In this document: in pieces, positions 53,747 to 62,191 of the stretch
How positions within the stretch are numbered: position 1 is the first letter of the stretch
Layout: each line of letters starts with the position of its first letter
Assembly: GCF_000214595.1 (NCBI RefSeq)
Contig: NZ_AFIG01000001.1
Coordinates: 558,001 to 622,000 of the forward strand
DNA from: Methylophaga thalassica MP
Lineage (GTDB): Bacteria > Pseudomonadota > Gammaproteobacteria > Nitrosococcales > Methylophagaceae
Direction: 5' to 3'
Length of the DNA: 64,000 nucleotides
The notes under the pieces: model-generated
What the model was told of the DNA's origin: nothing
The model's database searches: none
The model's input: only the letters and a program-made list of their open reading frames with translations
Made by a program: the position numbers and the translations under genes

Positions 53747-54486
53747 TCTATATTCGCTCCACTATTTTCTTTATTTTACATGCTGTTACAGCCGTATTGT
53801 TTTCCTGTTTAGGCGTTCTGTTATGGCCATTACCGTTTAAATGGCGTTATGCCGTGGTCAGCCAGTGGGCGAAATCCAATATCTGGCTATTGGACAAAAT
53901 TTGTCAGGTAAAGCTTGAGGTCGAAGGTCGCCAAAATATAGGCGATAAGCCCGCTGTGATTATTTGTAAACATCAATCCTCGTGGGAAACGCTGGCATTA
54001 CAGGCTGTTTTTCCGCCTCAGGTGTGGGTATTGAAACGTGAATTATTCTGGATTCCGTTTTTTGGTTGGGGGCTAGCTTCTCTAAACCCTATTGCTATAG
54101 ACCGCAAAGCTGGGAGAAAAGCGCTGAATCAAGTGATAGAACAAGGCTTGGATCGGTTAAGCACTGGTGCCTGGGTGGTTATTTTTCCTGAAGGCACAAG
54201 AATAGCGAAAGGTTATATTGGTCGCTTTGGTATTGGCGGTGCCAGACTTGCAAAAGAAACCGGATATCCTGTTATTCCGGTGTGTCATGATGCCGGTAAA
54301 TCATGGCCTAAACATGGGTTTTTGAAATACCCCGGTGTGATAAAAATGACGATAGGCAAAAAGATGGCTACTGATAGCCTCTCTGCAGCCGAGTTAAATC
54401 AACAGTTGTTTGACTGGATGGAACTGCAACAGACCAAACTGGAAGGGAAGAAACCGATGCTTCTGGATAAAAAGAAAGAACAATAA
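53743..54486 (+). CDS. plsC: 1-acyl-sn-glycerol-3-phosphate acyltransferase
   Basis: A 247-residue membrane-bound acyltransferase of phosphatidic-acid synthesis. Two hydrophobic stretches at the N-terminus are followed by the catalytic box KHQSSWET, an HX4E variant of the usual HX4D, near residue 77-82, and the substrate-binding FPEGTRIAKG near 147. The HX4E form is common in the GlyS-linked PlsC of gammaproteobacteria. It is translationally coupled to gmhB. Confidence 0.88.
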   Translation: MIYIRSTIFFILHAVTAVLFSCLGVLLWPLPFKWRYAVVSQWAKSNIWLLDKICQVKLEVEGRQNIGDKPAVIICKHQSSWETLALQAVFPPQVWVLKRELFWIPFFGWGLASLNPIAIDRKAGRKALNQVIEQGLDRLSTGAWVVIFPEGTRIAKGYIGRFGIGGARLAKETGYPVIPVCHDAGKSWPKHGFLKYPGVIKMTIGKKMATDSLSAAELNQQLFDWMELQQTKLEGKKPMLLDKKKEQ

Positions 54487-54487
54487 G

Positions 54488-56578
54488 GTGGCGACTGTGG
54501 CGAGAGCAGAAGGCATTTTACGAGTACTAATTATTGATAGTTCTTTGACGGATGCAGACGTGATTGTCAATGTGCTGCGTAGTGCTGGTCATGCTGTGCG
54601 GGCGACAAGGGAAGATAAGCCTGCCGCGATTGAAAAATTGTTATCAGCCCAGAATTGGGAACTCATCTTATGCCGCGAGCATGTCGCTGATGTCCAGCCG
54701 ATGGATATCCTCAATCTGATTCAACATTTAGATAAAGATTTGCCCTGTATCATCATTACCGATGATAAAACACATGAAGCTGACTATTTCACAACAAACG
54801 CGAAAGATATTGTGTTGTTTGAGGATAAACAGCGCCTGCAATTTGTGATTAATCGTGAGATTGATAATCTTTTCATAAGACGTCTGGCACGACGTAATGA
54901 ACGAGCGCTCAGAGAGAGTGAGAAGCGCTCCAAAACGCTTTTAGATAGCTCCAGAGATGCTGTCGCTTATATGCATGAAGGAATGCATATTTATGTTAAC
55001 CAGGCCTACTTAAACTTATTTGGTTATCACGAATCTGAAGATGTTGCCGGATTACCTATTCTGGATTTATTTAGTGCAGATGATCATCCTAAGTTTAAAG
55101 CCGTGTTCAGGCAATTTACGGAACAACCTGATGCGCCCCCGGTAACCCTAATGGGTAATGGTCTTACAGCTGAGGGTGTTACGTTTAAAGCAGAAATTCA
55201 GTTCAGTCATGCCCGGGTAGAAGGCGAGGATTGCACGCAGGTTGTAATTCGTGATGACACGGTAATCAATGAGCAAACAGCGCCTGTGGTCACGCTTATT
55301 GATGAGCATGACCAGCTCACCGGCTTATACAACCGTAGCCGCTTTATTGATGAGTTGGAAAAAACGGTTCGCCGTGCTGCAGAGGGAGAAGGAGATGCAC
55401 AGCTTTTATATCTGACATTGGATGACTTTTTATCCATTAAAGAAAAAGTGGGATTAGGTACCAGTGAAGTTATTCTAAAAAGTGTGTCTGACTTGTTACA
55501 GAATAATCTTGCTGAACATGAAGTTATTGGTCATTACGGTGATCAGGTCTTTACGATAATTGTTCCTCATCATGATGACGCCTATATTGATGAGCGAGCT
55601 GAATCTTTCCGCAGAACCATTGATGATTATGTGTCGCATGTGGCGGGTAAAACGATTGATTTACACTGTAGTGTTGGTATCGCCCGAATCAATGAAAGTC
55701 AGCTAACGGCTGAGGCTGTATTGGAAAATGCAGATAGAGCGGCGATGAAAGCACAGCATGCGGGTGGTAATCAGGTGATGCGTTTTCATGCTCAAAGCAG
55801 TGAAATTGAACAACAGTCGAGCGAAGTCTGGCACAAACAGCTGCAAACAGCACTGCAGGAAGATAAGTTCACTTTGTTTTATCAACCTATTGTGAGTTTA
55901 CATGGCGAAGAACAGGAATTTTATGAGGTCTTGCTCCGACTTCAGGTGAATGATGAATTTATTGCAGCGGATAAATTTATTCATCATGCCGTTCAGTTAA
56001 AAATGATGACAGAAATTGATAAATGGGTGATTCGCAGTGCCTTAAAAGCATTAACCATTCATCGTCAACGGTTTCCTAAAACACGCTTCTTTATCAAGTT
56101 ATCTGAACAAAGTCTGCATGAAGAAGCTTTTGTTGATTGGTTGTCTGCGTCATTATCCGCTCAACAGCTGACAGCTCGGTCTCTCATTTTTGAAGTAAGT
56201 GAGACAATGGCGATTGATAATGTTGAGCAAGTGAGTCATGTTATCGAGCGTTTACAGAGTTTAGGCTGTGAGTTTGGTCTGGAACATTTCGGCTCCGGCA
56301 TCGATTTCTCCAATAGTCTGAAAGCGTTTAATGTCGATTATTTAAAGATCAACGGCACGTTTGTCGAAAATATGGCACATGATGCTGAAAATCAGGCGGC
56401 TGTTAAAGCGATTATTGAGATGACAAAAGAAGCGGGTAAACGCTCGATCGCTGAGTTTGTATCTGATGCTAATAGTCTAGCTCTATTGTGGCGTTTAGGC
56501 GTAGATTATGCCCAAGGCTATTATATTCATGAACCGTCAGCAGAGATGAACTATAACTTTGAAGATGACGAGCTTTAA
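54488..56578 (+). CDS. fimX: FimX-like degenerate GGDEF/EAL cyclic-di-GMP effector
   Basis: A 696-residue protein starting at GTG 54488, right after plsC with AAGGTGG overlap. Domains in order are a receiver-like domain without a clear phospho-site (about 10-125), PAS (about 140-250), GGDEF (about 270-425) and EAL (about 450-690). The signature motifs are changed: GGDEF reads YGDQVF (near 347), EAL reads EVLLRL (near 479) and DDFGTG reads EHFGSG (near 598). The C-terminus (LWRLGVDYAQGYYIHEPS) resembles FimX, which binds c-di-GMP without hydrolysing it and controls type IV pilus extension. Enzyme inactivity is inferred from the motifs. Confidence 0.85.
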   Translation: MATVARAEGILRVLIIDSSLTDADVIVNVLRSAGHAVRATREDKPAAIEKLLSAQNWELILCREHVADVQPMDILNLIQHLDKDLPCIIITDDKTHEADYFTTNAKDIVLFEDKQRLQFVINREIDNLFIRRLARRNERALRESEKRSKTLLDSSRDAVAYMHEGMHIYVNQAYLNLFGYHESEDVAGLPILDLFSADDHPKFKAVFRQFTEQPDAPPVTLMGNGLTAEGVTFKAEIQFSHARVEGEDCTQVVIRDDTVINEQTAPVVTLIDEHDQLTGLYNRSRFIDELEKTVRRAAEGEGDAQLLYLTLDDFLSIKEKVGLGTSEVILKSVSDLLQNNLAEHEVIGHYGDQVFTIIVPHHDDAYIDERAESFRRTIDDYVSHVAGKTIDLHCSVGIARINESQLTAEAVLENADRAAMKAQHAGGNQVMRFHAQSSEIEQQSSEVWHKQLQTALQEDKFTLFYQPIVSLHGEEQEFYEVLLRLQVNDEFIAADKFIHHAVQLKMMTEIDKWVIRSALKALTIHRQRFPKTRFFIKLSEQSLHEEAFVDWLSASLSAQQLTARSLIFEVSETMAIDNVEQVSHVIERLQSLGCEFGLEHFGSGIDFSNSLKAFNVDYLKINGTFVENMAHDAENQAAVKAIIEMTKEAGKRSIAEFVSDANSLALLWRLGVDYAQGYYIHEPSAEMNYNFEDDEL

Positions 56579-56582
56579 CGTA

Positions 56583-56610
56583 AAAAAAGCCGGGCTTGCC
56601 CGGCTTTTTT
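56583..56610. terminator. Bidirectional terminator between fimX and htpX
   Basis: Arms AAAAAAGCCGGGC and GCCCGGCTTTTTT around a 2-base centre, an A/T-flanked G+C stem, 4 bases after the fimX stop and 8 before the htpX stop. Confidence 0.92.
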
Positions 56611-56618
56611 ATTGATCA

Positions 56619-57500
56619 TTATCGGTTTCCACGTAAGGCGTTGATGCGCTCTTCTAACGGTGGATGCGTCATAAATAATGCTGACAGACCGCCGCCTTTG
56701 CCTCCGGAGATGCCCATAGCGTGAAGCTGATCAGGTAATGGTTCGGTTGATGTGCCTGCTAAACGTTGCAGTGCGGCCACCATCTTGGGAGCGCCGACCA
56801 GACTTGCAGCACCGGCATCAGCTCTGAATTCACGCTGACGGCTGAACCACATCACGATGATACTCGCCAGAATACCAAGCACTAGCTCGGCAATAATTGA
56901 AGTGATCCAGAATGCCGGGCCATGGCCACGTTCTACCTTAAATACGGTTCTATCGACGAGATGACCAATGACGCGAGATAAAACAATAACAAAGGTGTTC
57001 ACGACACCTTGAATTAAGGCCATTGTCACCATATCCCCGTTAGTGATATGGCTTACTTCATGAGCCAGTACGGCTTCTACTTCATCCTGAGTCATGGATT
57101 GCATAAGACCTGTGCTTACGGCAACAAGTGCATTATTTTTGTTCGCACCGGTTGCGAAGGCATTCGGTTGTGGAGAGTTGTAGATAGCGACTTCTGGCAT
57201 ACCAATATTCGCTTGTTGTGCTAAGCGTTTAACGGTATTGACCAGCCAGCGTTCTGTGTCATTTTTAGGTTGCTCAATGACCTGGGCGCCTGTCAGATGT
57301 TTAGCTGTCCATTTTGAGATAAGCAGCGAAATGATGGAGCCACTGAAACCAATAACGGCTGCATAGATAATCAAGGCATTCATATCAAGGCCTGCACCTT
57401 GCTCATCCAATAGACTGTCAATGCCCAGCAATCTCATTGTAATGCTTAATACGGCGAGTACAGCTATATTGGTGCCAAGAAAAAGTAATATGCGTTTCAT
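56619..57500 (-). CDS. htpX: Membrane zinc protease HtpX
   Basis: A 293-residue M48 protease for quality control of membrane proteins. Two N-terminal membrane helices (about 4-22 and 40-62) are followed by the zinc motif HEVSH in [17 protein letters not shown] near residue 141, and a third ligand in the [12 protein letters not shown] segment. A second pair of helices lies after the active site. The C-terminal [16 protein letters not shown] is family-typical. The length matches E. coli HtpX (293). Confidence 0.96.
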   Translation of the reverse strand: MKRILLFLGTNIAVLAVLSITMRLLGIDSLLDEQGAGLDMNALIIYAAVIGFSGSIISLLISKWTAKHLTGAQVIEQPKNDTERWLVNTVKRLAQQANIGMPEVAIYNSPQPNAFATGANKNNALVAVSTGLMQSMTQDEVEAVLAHEVSHITNGDMVTMALIQGVVNTFVIVLSRVIGHLVDRTVFKVERGHGPAFWITSIIAELVLGILASIIVMWFSRQREFRADAGAASLVGAPKMVAALQRLAGTSTEPLPDQLHAMGISGGKGGGLSALFMTHPPLEERINALRGNR

Positions 57501-57556
57501 GCATTCAATCCTGTCTTAATGAATCATGGTTAATATGGGTAGAGTCCCTGCTATTT

Positions 57557-58672
57557 TCAAGCAGGATAAAGACAATTTTTCACTATCTCAGTTTCCAGTT
57601 GATGACGAATATTCTGGTATGCATGTTCGAACTCAGTATCGATGATTAATGTACAGATAGGTTGACCTGAATGAATCATCTGCTGGTCAGAAGGAATATC
57701 GTGAGCCTGAGGTGGCCAGTTTGCTTTTTCACGAACACGATAATTTTTATCAGCAAACAAGTAAGATAATGTTCTTATGCTATGTTTTTGTATGTCTTGA
57801 TAAGCTAGATTATCTGCTTGGGTGCTCATACAAGCCTGAATATGTCTGCGTAAAATATCACCTGAGTTGGAATAGAGTTCTGCTGAGGCAGATAGCCTTG
57901 GATTCAATTCAAGAATGTAGATATTGTCTGCCTCATCGATTAGAAAATCGAGACTGCCAAACCCTTTAAAACCCGTTGCTGTAATGAGTTGCTGTAACGC
58001 TGTGCTTACTTTTTGTTGTGAAGATGGATTGAGAGCAATCTGGTTAGTAAGCTGTTGTATGGTGAAGGTGTGTTTGTCATGAATCTGTTCATTAAAACCA
58101 AGGACTGAAGCAGCCTTTCCATCAGCAATAAAGCTTACTGAAGCAGATTTACCTTCGATATATTCCTGGAAAATCACCTGTTCATCAGAGTAAAGATTGG
58201 TGTGTTTAATATGTGTTCCCCCACAACTCTTCATATCCTTACTGAGCCAGCGCCTTTTATTTTTGTCTGGAGGGCTGATGAGGTGAGTTTCAGGATAAGG
58301 AATACCTAGTCTGTCGAGTAATGGAAAAAACTGATCAGCTGAGCGTAGTTGTTCAAAAGTATGGAAGGTATTGCCTAATGGTTGAATATGAGGGGGTAAC
58401 TGTTCCAGAACAGGGTAAAAACGTTCGATTCCAGCGCCACAAATCAACATACACGGCTGCTGTTGGCTCAGAGAATCAAGCGATGAGAGCAAGGGGGCTA
58501 TTGTGAGTTTATCTAACGAAGGTAAGCGAAGTAATCGATCGGAAACGCGCTGGGTATCTGTATCTGCAAAACAGTCCGCAACCCAGGTCTGGTAACCGAG
58601 TTGGGCCGCGGACTGTGCAATAAATCGAGCAGTTTGCGCAAATATGAGTAAAGGTAACTGCCCTTGTGGCAT
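57557..58672 (-). CDS. ATP-grasp protein linked to the H4MPT cluster
   Basis: A 371-residue protein. The ATP-grasp core (about 130-310) includes CGGTHIKH (glycine-rich loop), IFQEYIEGKSASVSFIADG, and GFGSLDFLIDEADNIYILELNPRLSAS with the metal-binding Glu and Asn. Such proteins ligate a carboxylate to an amine or similar group. It begins 12 bp after the mtdB stop, in the same run as RFAP synthase and mtdA. ATP-grasp genes are known in H4MPT gene clusters of methylotrophs, and a ligation step in cofactor synthesis is the best guess. The reaction is not established. Confidence 0.75.
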   Translation of the reverse strand: MPQGQLPLLIFAQTARFIAQSAAQLGYQTWVADCFADTDTQRVSDRLLRLPSLDKLTIAPLLSSLDSLSQQQPCMLICGAGIERFYPVLEQLPPHIQPLGNTFHTFEQLRSADQFFPLLDRLGIPYPETHLISPPDKNKRRWLSKDMKSCGGTHIKHTNLYSDEQVIFQEYIEGKSASVSFIADGKAASVLGFNEQIHDKHTFTIQQLTNQIALNPSSQQKVSTALQQLITATGFKGFGSLDFLIDEADNIYILELNPRLSASAELYSNSGDILRRHIQACMSTQADNLAYQDIQKHSIRTLSYLFADKNYRVREKANWPPQAHDIPSDQQMIHSGQPICTLIIDTEFEHAYQNIRHQLETEIVKNCLYPA

Positions 58673-58684
58673 AGCCTGACTGTG

Positions 58685-59590
58685 TTAAACCAGTTTACGC
58701 GCACCTTCAAAAGCATTACGGAAATCAAGATATACAGGTTTTTCTGATTCTAGGGTTTCTCTCAGTAAAGCTTGCTGTAATTTGTATTTAATATCACCAA
58801 TAGCCAAGGCACCAATCCCTACTGCATCAGGTGAATTCGTAGCATGAGTCAGAGGTGCACCAAAGTCCATTAATTTAACGCCTTCAATACCCAGAGGTGA
58901 AACCGCATTGACATCACCAGCGACTTTGAGTTTTGTCGCATCACGAAGTACAGAAGCATTTAACACTTGAACACCGGCTTTTGCCGCACAGAAAACGATA
59001 TCTGCATCAGATAATAGACGAGCCTTGTCAGCATCAGATGCTGCCGTTGTTCCACGTAAATCGACGCCGTAACGTTTTTTAGCTTCTGCTGCAAATTCAA
59101 GTGCTGTATCAATAGAAAAGTGATCAACAATCGCAGTTTCAGCACCTTGGAGTGCAGCAATGACTGCTGTGGCAATACCTACTGGACCTGTTCCACCAAA
59201 TACAACGGCTTTAGCCCCTTTTAATTCTTGCTGAAATTTGCTTTTTAGTTCACGTTCGACACAAGCAACCAAAGCTGCTGCAGTGGTAAATGCACCACTT
59301 GGATCTGCAAATACTGAAATTTCAAATGGTGGCACCATCGATTTTTTGGCTGAATCCAGCATGTCCATGGCTAATCCGATATCACGGCCACCAATGAACA
59401 TTCCTGTTTTTTTCACGCCAGAAGGGCCACGGGAAAATATGGCATCTTGAGTTAATCCTGCGACTTCACTCAACTCAACATGAGAGTATGGAATGAGTAC
59501 ATCGTAACCAGCGTCTAACGCCATGTTAATGTCAAAAGGGCTGTTATGCTTCATTGGATTGAGCATGTGAATAATCGAACGTTTGGACAT
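58685..59590 (-). CDS. mtdB: NAD(P)-dependent methylene-H4MPT dehydrogenase, MtdB type
   Basis: A 301-residue enzyme oxidising methylene-H4MPT to methenyl-H4MPT in formaldehyde oxidation. It begins KRSIIHMLNPMKHNSPFDINMALDAGYDVLIPY, the MtdB pattern. SRGPSGVKKTGMFIGGRD and the Rossmann segment AVVFGGTGPVGIATAVIAALQGAE follow (near residue 134). The length matches MtdB (about 297) and not MtdA (288). It lies in one run with RFAP synthase (55 bp upstream) and the ATP-grasp gene (12 bp downstream). Confidence 0.9.
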   Translation of the reverse strand: MSKRSIIHMLNPMKHNSPFDINMALDAGYDVLIPYSHVELSEVAGLTQDAIFSRGPSGVKKTGMFIGGRDIGLAMDMLDSAKKSMVPPFEISVFADPSGAFTTAAALVACVERELKSKFQQELKGAKAVVFGGTGPVGIATAVIAALQGAETAIVDHFSIDTALEFAAEAKKRYGVDLRGTTAASDADKARLLSDADIVFCAAKAGVQVLNASVLRDATKLKVAGDVNAVSPLGIEGVKLMDFGAPLTHATNSPDAVGIGALAIGDIKYKLQQALLRETLESEKPVYLDFRNAFEGARKLV

Positions 59591-59645
59591 AATTAATCCT
59601 TATAATAAAATCAAATTACGGCTGGAGTTGTGATAATAGCCACAC

Positions 59646-60680
59646 TTACATAGAGGATTCAATAACTGCACCATGATTATCAGCAGATGTCTGAATAAAG
59701 ATGGGGGCGTTACCATCCGAAAAAGTGGTTTTGGCAAACTGGGTAAGATGCTCGATTAATTGTTTTGCCTTAGCCTCATTTTCGACAAAGATACAGCCAG
59801 TTGGTCCCCATGAGCTCTGTGCTACTCCTGAATGACCTAATCTTTGTGCTTCTAATAAGCAAGATTCAACTCGCTTGCTGGTATATCTTCCACCCTGTGC
59901 TTTTGCAAAATGATCACCAATTAAAGCTTGAATATCGGTGACTGCTTTGCCAAAGTCATCACAAGACTTCTCTATGAGTGCAGGTAACAAGCACATCAAT
60001 GTCAAATGGCTAATTAATCGTGCATTTTCTTGAGGGAAAATAGGTAGTTCATGGAACGCTTGTACCTCGGCAGTGCCATGTATACCTTGATGATGAGGAT
60101 CCATAACCAATACTATTTTCCAGTCTGCCGGATAATCCATATGAGCCAGAATAGGAGGTACAGTCTGGTTTGGTTTTAATCCACCATCAATCACAAACCC
60201 GCCATGATCAAAAGTAGCAATGCCGATACCTGAGCGTTTCCCCCTACCTAGCTGCTTCGCGATAGAGGGTGTGGAGATTGATATACCATGAAATTTGGCA
60301 AGGGCCGTACCTACAGTTAAGGCCAGTTGTGTCCCAGACCCCAGACCTGAGTGCTCAGGAATGGTTTGTTTTACACAAATATTGATGCATCGGTTTGCGG
60401 AAGGAATCTGACTACCGATACTTTCATAAAAACGTTCGCAAATTTGTCTGATTTTCAGTTTCAAATTATCCGTCAGGTCTTTACCTTGAATAAGGAAGTT
60501 CTCAGCGGGGGATATTTGAATGATGGTGTGATGGCTATTGATCGCCACGCCGATACTACCGAACTTGCGACCAATTTCAGCATTTAAATCAAGAAATCCC
60601 AGATGGAGCCTGGCCGGAGCCTGAACGGTAACAGATGACATTGCCGTCAGGCTTTCAGCTTCAGCAGTTTGTTGTTTCAC
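59646..60680 (-). CDS. Beta-ribofuranosylaminobenzene 5'-phosphate (beta-RFAP) synthase
   Basis: A 344-residue protein of the GHMP-kinase fold that performs the first committed step of methanopterin synthesis, joining p-aminobenzoate to PRPP with loss of CO2. It begins VQAPARLHLGFLDLNAEIGRKFGSIGVAIN and has HSGLGSGTQLALTVG (GHMP loop) near residue 115, then GRGKRSGIGIATFDHGGFVIDGG. These are RFAP-synthase signatures. It overlaps the mtdA gene by 4 bp. It shows that the organism makes its own H4MPT-type cofactor. Confidence 0.92.
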   Translation of the reverse strand: MKQQTAEAESLTAMSSVTVQAPARLHLGFLDLNAEIGRKFGSIGVAINSHHTIIQISPAENFLIQGKDLTDNLKLKIRQICERFYESIGSQIPSANRCINICVKQTIPEHSGLGSGTQLALTVGTALAKFHGISISTPSIAKQLGRGKRSGIGIATFDHGGFVIDGGLKPNQTVPPILAHMDYPADWKIVLVMDPHHQGIHGTAEVQAFHELPIFPQENARLISHLTLMCLLPALIEKSCDDFGKAVTDIQALIGDHFAKAQGGRYTSKRVESCLLEAQRLGHSGVAQSSWGPTGCIFVENEAKAKQLIEHLTQFAKTTFSDGNAPIFIQTSADNHGAVIESSM

Positions 60681-61543
60681 TGTTCGTTATCAATCTTGCA
60701 GGCAATGTCGTAAATCGTGGTTTCATCCAAAAAGGCATCATTACTTTCAAAAAGTGAAGCGATAGCGCCACGGTGGACTTTCATTTTGAAGTTACCAATG
60801 GCAATTGCGCCGTAGTAACGCATGCCATTTTTCTCTGTGCCATTATCCATAACTTCCATACCTGCCACACCGAGGGGAGGTACAGCGTTAACATCAGCAA
60901 CAACTTCAATAGAGGTATTGTTTTCCAGTGCCATTTCCGGCACAACACAGACACCCGCCGGGCCAGCAGCAATCACAACATGAGCATCAGATAAGACACG
61001 TTTAACCGCTTCATCACTGCGTGTTTCACCTGGAAGAACCTCAACACCGTAATGTTCTTTCATTTCTTTGACGGTCGCTTTACTTCTTTCCATGCTGCGG
61101 CACGTTAAAGTCACTTTTTTTGCACCTTCTCTCAGCATATAAAGTGCAGTACGTTGGCCAACAGGGCCTGAACCTAAAATAACAACGTTTTTATCTTTCA
61201 CATCGTAATCTGTTAGCACTTTTCGGGCGATAGCCGCGGCAGTGGTATTTGAGCCGTTAGGATCAAGCATAACCGATACGCTGACTGGACCAAAAAACGC
61301 TTTTTTAACTGCTTTACCAACCAGATCGCTGGCAGGGACATTTGAGCCACCGATGAAAATCGCGCTATTTTTTAAGTTTTTACCGCCACGAGTAAAAATC
61401 ATGCCGTGGACATGTGGTGTGACATTGTCACGTGTCGCGCCGCCATGAGCAATAATGTTATCGACTCCAGCATCATAAGCGACTGCTTGGTCGAAGGTGC
61501 TGGCAACTGGATCGGTATCCAAGTGCAATAACAATTTTTTCAT
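60677..61543 (-). CDS. mtdA: NADP-dependent methylene-H4MPT/methylene-H4F dehydrogenase, MtdA type
   Basis: A 288-residue enzyme, the same length as MtdA of Methylobacterium. It starts KKLLLHLDTDPVASTFDQAVAYDAGVDNIIAHG, followed by FTRGGKNLKNSAIFIGGSNVPA and MLDPNGSNTTAAAIA. The nucleotide fold is VVILGSGPVGQRTALYMLREGA near residue 135. The ATG at 61543 is chosen because GGGAGA lies 7 bases upstream and the length then matches; an ATG at 61582 would add 13 odd residues. It is the first gene of a run ending at the ATP-grasp gene. It could be the related MtdC type. Confidence 0.87.
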   Translation of the reverse strand: MKKLLLHLDTDPVASTFDQAVAYDAGVDNIIAHGGATRDNVTPHVHGMIFTRGGKNLKNSAIFIGGSNVPASDLVGKAVKKAFFGPVSVSVMLDPNGSNTTAAAIARKVLTDYDVKDKNVVILGSGPVGQRTALYMLREGAKKVTLTCRSMERSKATVKEMKEHYGVEVLPGETRSDEAVKRVLSDAHVVIAAGPAGVCVVPEMALENNTSIEVVADVNAVPPLGVAGMEVMDNGTEKNGMRYYGAIAIGNFKMKVHRGAIASLFESNDAFLDETTIYDIACKIDNEQ

Positions 61544-61780
61544 TTGGCTATCTCCCGCCTGTATTAATAGTGTCTGAATCAATAAGAAATTCTACCTGAT
61601 GTTGCTCTTGTGTGAAAATAAAGCGTTTTTCGTCTATCTGCGATGGCGGAAGATGGTGAAGAATTCATGTAATATATCTACCTAATTCTGTATCAAAATC
61701 AGGATAAGTGGAACTTAATACTATAAGGCTGAGTCACAACTCATCCAAACTGATGAATAATAATTTATAGGAGAGAATGA

Positions 61781-62137
61781 ATGAAGATTGCTGGAGCTGC
61801 TACGTTGTTTGCTACAGGTTTGGCGTTACTGCCAACAATGGCAATGTCCAATGATTTTTCTACGGTAACCCGTGTACATTTTGTGATGGATTGTATGGAA
61901 GCTAATCCTAAAATGAATGTTTATGAAGGTGTTCATAAATGTTCTTGTGTGGCGGATAAAATGGCAGAAGCCTTTTCCGAAAAAGAGTTTGAAGATATTA
62001 GTGCTGGCTTTATGTACAAGAACCTACCTGCTGATAAAGGGGCGGAGTTCAGAGACGACAAAGGCCTTAAGAAAGGTTTAAAACTTTTCGAACAAGTGAA
62101 TGAAACAGCTTATAAAGAGTGTCGTATTCACAATTAA
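61781..62137 (+). CDS. Small secreted four-cysteine protein of unknown function
   Basis: A 118-residue protein with a clear signal peptide (MKIAGAATLFATGLALLPTMAMS, cleaved near residue 23). The mature part has four cysteines, at about residues 37, 52, 54 and 113, with a CSC pair in HKCSCVADKM and a probable helical fold (AFSEKEFEDISAGFMY). It has no recognised domain. TAGGAGAG precedes the ATG. It converges on the SoxYZ-like gene and is divergent from mtdA, so a periplasmic role linked to C1 oxidation is possible. Confidence 0.75.
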   Translation: MKIAGAATLFATGLALLPTMAMSNDFSTVTRVHFVMDCMEANPKMNVYEGVHKCSCVADKMAEAFSEKEFEDISAGFMYKNLPADKGAEFRDDKGLKKGLKLFEQVNETAYKECRIHN

Positions 62138-62150
62138 TAAATGTTCAAAT

Positions 62151-62178
62151 AAAAAAGGCCGCTTAAGCGGCCTTTTTT
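62151..62178. terminator. Bidirectional terminator between the four-cysteine gene and the SoxYZ-like gene
   Basis: A perfect 28-base palindrome, arms AAAAAAGGCCGCTT and its complement. The A run before and T run after serve both strands. Confidence 0.92.
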
Positions 62179-62191
62179 ATTTGTGGTTCGG

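Noticed and set aside
54410-54487. Longer FimX start at ATG 54410
   Set aside because: It lies in the coding end of plsC in another frame, gives Trp/Arg/Asn-rich nonsense, and GTG 54488 is well placed right after the plsC stop.
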